A DNA stretch of 64,000 bases, taken from positions 1 to 64,000 of the forward strand of contig CAZWNO010000006.1 of NCBI GenBank assembly GCA_964635845.1, in the 5' to 3' direction. This stretch comes from SZUA-365 sp964635845. GTDB taxonomy: Bacteria; Bacteroidota; Ignavibacteria; SZUA-365. Under the pieces are notes generated by a model. The model searched no databases. It saw nothing but the letters and a program-made list of their open reading frames with translations, and had not been told where the DNA came from. The position numbers and the translations under genes are program-made. Below are positions 62,027 through 64,000 of this stretch, one piece after another (the first letter of the stretch is position 1; each line of letters begins with the position of its first letter).

Positions 62027-62854
62027 TCACTCCACCCGGTACCGCCACTCACGCGTCGCGAATTTGGTCACGATGCGCGTGCGCGCATCCTCCCATTCGC
62101 CGGGAGTGACGGCGGAAGGCCGCGTGCGGTACATGCCCGCGAAGGCGGCGGCGAGACGCTCGCGCAGCACGGGGTGGGACAGTTGTGTATAATCGGACAG
62201 AGGACTCACTTTCTTCACGGCGCTCGGAACCGCCTTTCCATCCGTGCGCGGCGCGTCGAGGCGCAGCAGTCTCCACATCATCGCGCCGTCGAGCGCATGG
62301 GCCATGGTGACGTGATGCAGCACGGTGCGCCGGCGCCGGCACTGCGCCGCGCCGCCGATTTTCGCCTCGGGGGAGACGATATCGTTTATCGGACGGTAGG
62401 TCGCGGGTATGCCAAGCCCGCGCAGGGCACGGATCAACCACATGTCGAGAAAGGCGAAGGACTGCCGGAATGAAAGTCCCTCCACCACCGCTTCCGGCAC
62501 GATGAGTGAATACGTGATCGTGCGACCGGGTTCGACCACCATCGCGCCGCCGCCGCTCACCCGCCGGGCGAACGAAAAGCCCTCGCGCAGCGCGACCGCC
62601 GGATCGATTTCCCCGGCCACGCTCTGATACGAGCCGAGGATGACCGCGCGCTCGGCCCAGTCCCACATCCGGAACGTCGGTCCGCGCCGCCCCTCCGCCA
62701 CCGCATGGAGCAGCGTTTCGTCCAGGGCCAGATTATCCTCCGCCGTCCGCGGCGGATCGACGATGACGTCGAATGCGAGCGCATCCAGCCGCGCGTTGAG
62801 CGCCTGGTCCCAGGCGGTCTCGCTGAAGGAAGGGTGCCACTCGGGAACGCTCAT
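62027..62854 (-). CDS. Lipoate/biotin-protein ligase-family protein
   Basis: A 275-residue protein of the biotin/lipoate A/B ligase family. Conserved features are RRVSGGGAMVVEPG (the RRxSGGGxV loop), NDIVSPEAKIGGAAQ with the catalytic Lys, and LHHVTMAHAL. It is shorter than full LplA and lacks the C-terminal accessory domain, so it may ligate or transfer lipoyl groups. lpdA lies in the same window but not adjacent. It ends near the T9SS gene in convergent orientation. Confidence 0.85.
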   Translation of the reverse strand: MSVPEWHPSFSETAWDQALNARLDALAFDVIVDPPRTAEDNLALDETLLHAVAEGRRGPTFRMWDWAERAVILGSYQSVAGEIDPAVALREGFSFARRVSGGGAMVVEPGRTITYSLIVPEAVVEGLSFRQSFAFLDMWLIRALRGLGIPATYRPINDIVSPEAKIGGAAQCRRRRTVLHHVTMAHALDGAMMWRLLRLDAPRTDGKAVPSAVKKVSPLSDYTQLSHPVLRERLAAAFAGMYRTRPSAVTPGEWEDARTRIVTKFATREWRYRVE

Positions 62855-62882
62855 GAGCCGGGATGTCTCCGCAGGTCGATGG

Positions 62883-63821
62883 TCATTGCTGGTCGAACGC
62901 CTGCCGCAGCGCGGCGAGGTCGAATTTCTTCATGGGAAGGAAGGCCCGGGTCACACGTGCGATCTGTTCGGCGGTCCCGCTCCGCATCATGCTGTCCATA
63001 TCGGACGGCACCACCTGCCATGAGACGCCGAATTTGTCCTTGAGCCACCCGCACTGCTCGGCTTCGGGTACGGCCGAAAGTCTCTCCCAGTAGTAGTCGA
63101 TTTCCTCCTGGGTTTCACAGGTGATCATGAACGAGAGCGCCTCGTTGAACGCGAAACCGTGTTCGTGCGCGCTGTCCATCGCCGCAAACCAGACATTCTC
63201 GAGCATGAAGTCCGCGAAGAGCACGGTGCCTTCCCTGTCCGGGGACTCGTCCGCGCCGTGGCGGATCAGGTTTCCCATCCTGCAATTCCTGAACACGGAC
63301 TGATAGAATTCGATCGCCTCTTCCGCCCTGCCGCAATTTCCGCCCACGAACAGCAGGAAGGGCAGGATGGGCGGACGCGGCTCGCCCGCGGGATCAGTCA
63401 GCATCAGCTGCCACGAGAGGCCAAAGCGGTCCTGCACCCAGCCGTACCGTTTGCTGAAGGGATATTCGCCGATCGGCATGAGCACCGTTCCGCCGGCGGT
63501 GAGTTTTTCCCAGGTCGCCTCCAGTCGCGCGCGCGCCTCGCCTTCATTCGATGGCGCCGGACCGAACTGCCGCGGATCGAAATTCACGAGGAATGAAACG
63601 GCCGGAGTGAGGCGGAAATAGGGTCCCCCGCTCATGGCCATGAATTTCTGCCGCCACAGTTCGAAGGACACGATGTCCGCATTGCCCGAGGGCGTGTCGT
63701 GAAGCACCGTGACATTCGTCACGCGCGATTCGGGAAAGAGGGATGCATAGAATTCGCTCGCTTCCCGGGCTTCGGTGTCGTACCACAGATGCGGCACGAT
63801 TTTCTGCTGAATGTCTGCCAT
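62883..63821 (-). CDS. Tandem VOC (PhnB-like) domain protein
   Basis: A 312-residue protein made of two PhnB/3-demethylubiquinone-methyltransferase-like vicinal-oxygen-chelate domains (about residues 1-145, VPHLWYDTEAREASEFYASL; and 155-300, PFLLFVGGNCGRAEEAIEFY). Each has the segment YGWVQDRFGLSWQL or CGWLKDKFGVSWQV. These are commonly annotated VOC family proteins; the substrate is unknown. It is 28 bp upstream of the ligase-like gene. Confidence 0.88.
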   Translation of the reverse strand: MADIQQKIVPHLWYDTEAREASEFYASLFPESRVTNVTVLHDTPSGNADIVSFELWRQKFMAMSGGPYFRLTPAVSFLVNFDPRQFGPAPSNEGEARARLEATWEKLTAGGTVLMPIGEYPFSKRYGWVQDRFGLSWQLMLTDPAGEPRPPILPFLLFVGGNCGRAEEAIEFYQSVFRNCRMGNLIRHGADESPDREGTVLFADFMLENVWFAAMDSAHEHGFAFNEALSFMITCETQEEIDYYWERLSAVPEAEQCGWLKDKFGVSWQVVPSDMDSMMRSGTAEQIARVTRAFLPMKKFDLAALRQAFDQQ

Positions 63822-63848
63822 GATCTGTTTCCTATGGATTGTCACTGT

Positions 63849-64000
63849 TCATCGTGATTGCCGGAGACCGTCATCGTCGTCGGCCGAACGGCTGTTCCTG
63901 TAGCGCAGATGCTCCTCCCGCACCTTGAGCACCTTGCTCAGACGTCTGGCCATGTCATCGGAATAGCCGCGGCGCCCTCGTTCGTAGTCGCTGACCATGC
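63849..64000 (-). CDS. C-terminal end of an XRE-family transcriptional regulator (partial)
   Basis: The last 50 codons of a minus-strand gene that begins outside the window. The frame reads MVSDYERGRRGYSDDMARRL and SKVLKVREEHLRY, which matches the third and fourth helices of a Cro/C1-type helix-turn-helix domain; the tail is Asp-rich and ends at TGA (63849-63851). It lies 27 bp upstream of the VOC gene and may be cotranscribed with it. Confidence 0.75.
   Translation of the reverse strand, partial: MVSDYERGRRGYSDDMARRLSKVLKVREEHLRYRNSRSADDDDGLRQSR

Overview
The window looks like a metagenome-derived or draft scaffold from a high-GC member of the Bacteroidota/Chlorobiota assemblage, possibly an Ignavibacteria- or Kapabacteria-like lineage. 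Eight predicted exported proteins carry type IX secretion (T9SS) C-terminal sorting domains of the QNYPNPFNP kind, and one upstream region has a Bacteroidetes-type TAnnTTTG promoter box. There are TonB receptors and TonB-C proteins but no photosynthesis genes. Three runs of N (100, 100 and 10 bases) mark scaffold gaps, two of them inside repeats. Two probable single-base frameshifts, both at GG, suggest either sequence error or decay. I saw no rRNA, tRNA or CRISPR array.

Layout. Positions 1-7.0 kb: a radical SAM enzyme, rsgA, a repeat-filled intergenic region, a two-gene unit (four-helix membrane protein plus STAND-type ATPase), ndk and a UPF0316 membrane protein. 7.1-14.2 kb: Tat-exported superoxide dismutase, a dicarboxylate/glutamate-type symporter, an AmrS-like radical SAM enzyme, a frameshifted exported protein, a T9SS beta-propeller protein, a small membrane protein and a YbjQ protein. 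14.2-19.5 kb: a tightly packed minus-strand operon of response regulator, SpoIIE-type phosphatase, solute-binding lipoprotein, STAS-domain fusion, ABC permease and ABC ATPase. 19.5-26 kb: a redoxin, a membrane protein, a TonB receptor with a small partner gene, and a GT39-like glycosyltransferase. 26-33.4 kb: a MetH lacking its B12 half, a fumarylacetoacetate hydrolase gene interrupted by an integrase fragment, a flavin reductase-like protein, DinB, lpdA and a BtpA-like protein. 33.4-41 kb: an OmpA-family protein, an FG-GAP T9SS protein, nadA and glmS.

41.3-50.3 kb is the most distinctive region. Four consecutive secreted paralogues have different N-terminal domains (CBM9-like, LamG-like, a beta-rich domain, discoidin-like). 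All share a C-terminal block made of a beta-sandwich module, a dockerin-like pair of calcium loops and a T9SS signal. A fifth gene follows, encoding a secreted protein whose N-terminal half resembles a cohesin-type beta-sandwich. This could be a surface glycan-binding or adhesin assembly held together by dockerin-cohesin-like contacts.

50.3-64 kb: a ferredoxin/geranylgeranyl-reductase pair, a DoxX protein, a TonB-C protein, a BlaI-BlaR1(M56)-TonB regulatory pair with a palindromic operator, a CxxCH-tagged beta-barrel protein with a pentaheme cytochrome, an SBBP-repeat T9SS protein preceded by a duplicated fragment of its own 3' end, a lipoate ligase-like protein, a double-VOC protein and the C-terminal end of an XRE regulator.

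A second theme is intergenic repeats anchored at stop codons. At least three unrelated families (TGACAAGA octamers, GCCAAC-type units, CTCGTG hexamers with a GC hairpin core) begin at or a few bases after the stop codons of unrelated genes, usually as inverted arms. They may act as terminators or 3'-end RNA structures, or may be sites of slippage-driven expansion.
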